This document shows, piece by piece, positions 6,068 to 6,538 of a DNA stretch of 6,538 bases (positions are counted from its first letter, which is position 1; each line of letters opens with the position of its first letter). Location: NCBI GenBank assembly GCA_016763355.1, contig JAESTY010000254.1, positions 1 to 6,538 on the forward strand, given 5' to 3'. The DNA is from Immundisolibacteraceae bacterium. Its GTDB lineage: Bacteria > Pseudomonadota > Gammaproteobacteria > Immundisolibacterales > Immundisolibacteraceae. Position numbers and translations under genes: made by a program. The notes beneath the pieces were generated by a model, which saw only the letters and a list, made by a program, of their open reading frames with translations, ran no database searches and was not told the origin of the DNA.

Positions 6068-6538
6068 AGTTCGGTTCCGCCCAGCTGCGGTGCTGCATCG
6101 AGAATCACGCCTGTCGATGAAAACTCAGGTGCAGGCTGAGCACCCCAGAAATCTAGCGAGTCGGGGCGGGCCTCAAGTACCCGAGGTTTACGCGCGCCCT
6201 GCTCAGGAAATTCTTCCATGCCAAAGCTATATTCGAGGGTCATGCCGTCTGGATCGAGAAAATAGAAAAAGATGCTGCCAGAAGGTGGATGACGACCCGG
6301 GCCAAATACCACCGGTACACCGAGCCGTTCCATGCGATAGATCGCGCGGCCAATATCGTCCATATCTGTGACCATGAAATTAACATGATTAAGACCATTA
6401 CTGCCGCCACGTGGCAGTGCATTACCGCAACCGAAAGTATGATGGAAGGGATTCGGAAAACAGCGCATAAAGGCGATAAAGCCATTAAGGCCGTCAGAGA
6501 CCTTAAAATTCATGGTCTCTTTGAAGAACTGCAGCGCG
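6064..6538 (-). CDS. Type I extradiol ring-cleavage dioxygenase (VOC superfamily), C-terminal half; 5' end outside the window
   Basis: The frame is open through the right edge, with 157 codons visible. The internal ATG at 6511-6513 is not the real start, because the codons before it (LQFFKET) continue the family pattern FY...LGFKVSD. Numbering from that internal Met, the catalytic domain shows a His pair at 24-25 (FHHTF), metal ligand His43 (LNHVNF), His75 (GRH), Tyr84 and metal ligand Glu94 (PDGMTLEY). The His75-Tyr84-Glu94 spacing of 9 and 10 equals that of His241, Tyr250 and Glu260 in BphC-type enzymes, and IFFYFLDPDGMTLE fits the extradiol signature. The first metal His lies upstream of the window. 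Such enzymes use Fe(II) to open catechol rings with O2, and full-length members have about 290-310 residues. The neighbours suggest a carboxylated catechol as substrate. A different VOC protein is less likely, given the conserved active site. Confidence 0.85.
   Translation of the reverse strand, partial: ALQFFKETMNFKVSDGLNGFIAFMRCFPNPFHHTFGCGNALPRGGSNGLNHVNFMVTDMDDIGRAIYRMERLGVPVVFGPGRHPPSGSIFFYFLDPDGMTLEYSFGMEEFPEQGARKPRVLEARPDSLDFWGAQPAPEFSSTGVILDAAPQLGGTEL

Noticed and set aside
5900..6485. Plus-strand frames of 79 and 113 codons and a minus-strand 81-codon frame at the right side
   Set aside because: They shadow the SDR and dioxygenase genes, which carry intact active-site motifs in the main frame.
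6511..6513. ATG as the start of a 149-residue small VOC protein
   Set aside because: The frame continues upstream to the window edge with family-like residues (LQFFKET), so this Met is internal and the gene is partial.

Overview
The window is a bacterial segment of intermediate G+C in which every supported gene lies on the minus strand, so transcription reads from the right edge to the left. Protein styles (lipoprotein periplasmic adaptor plus RND pump, C13 peptidase, aromatic-degradation enzymes) suggest a Gram-negative proteobacterium, probably a gammaproteobacterium. This is a judgement from protein character only; no rRNA or other marker gene is present.

Right part (6538 to 4222), a catabolic cassette. 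First comes the C-terminal half of a type I extradiol (VOC-fold) ring-cleavage dioxygenase, cut by the window edge. Its stop overlaps the GTG start of a short-chain dehydrogenase by four bases. After an 88-bp gap follows an amidohydrolase-family decarboxylase that resembles 2-amino-3-carboxymuconate-6-semialdehyde decarboxylase (ACMSD), with all five metal ligands and both carboxylate-binding arginines. Together they suggest a meta-cleavage route for a carboxylated aromatic: dihydrodiol dehydrogenation (SDR), ring cleavage next to a carboxylate (VOC) and decarboxylation of the 3-carboxymuconate-semialdehyde-type product (amidohydrolase). This resembles the p-cumate (cmt) pathway in logic, but the substrate is not known.

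Middle (4195 to 2357), the most unusual gene. It encodes a predicted membrane-anchored 612-residue protein with about 13 MORN repeats on a 23-residue pitch, followed by a C13 (legumain/GPI8-type) cysteine peptidase domain with an intact His/Cys dyad. It starts 26 bp after the decarboxylase stop and so may be cotranscribed with the catabolic genes.

Left part (2250 to 34), an efflux pair. It holds a lipoprotein membrane-fusion (periplasmic adaptor) protein and, 12 bp downstream, an RND inner-membrane pump gene that breaks off at the start of its second transmembrane helix. The last ten codons and the DNA to the left edge no longer look like an RND gene. This is either a real rearrangement or a chimeric contig end.

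No RNA gene, CRISPR array, insertion sequence or strong intrinsic terminator was found. No gap between genes exceeds 106 bp.
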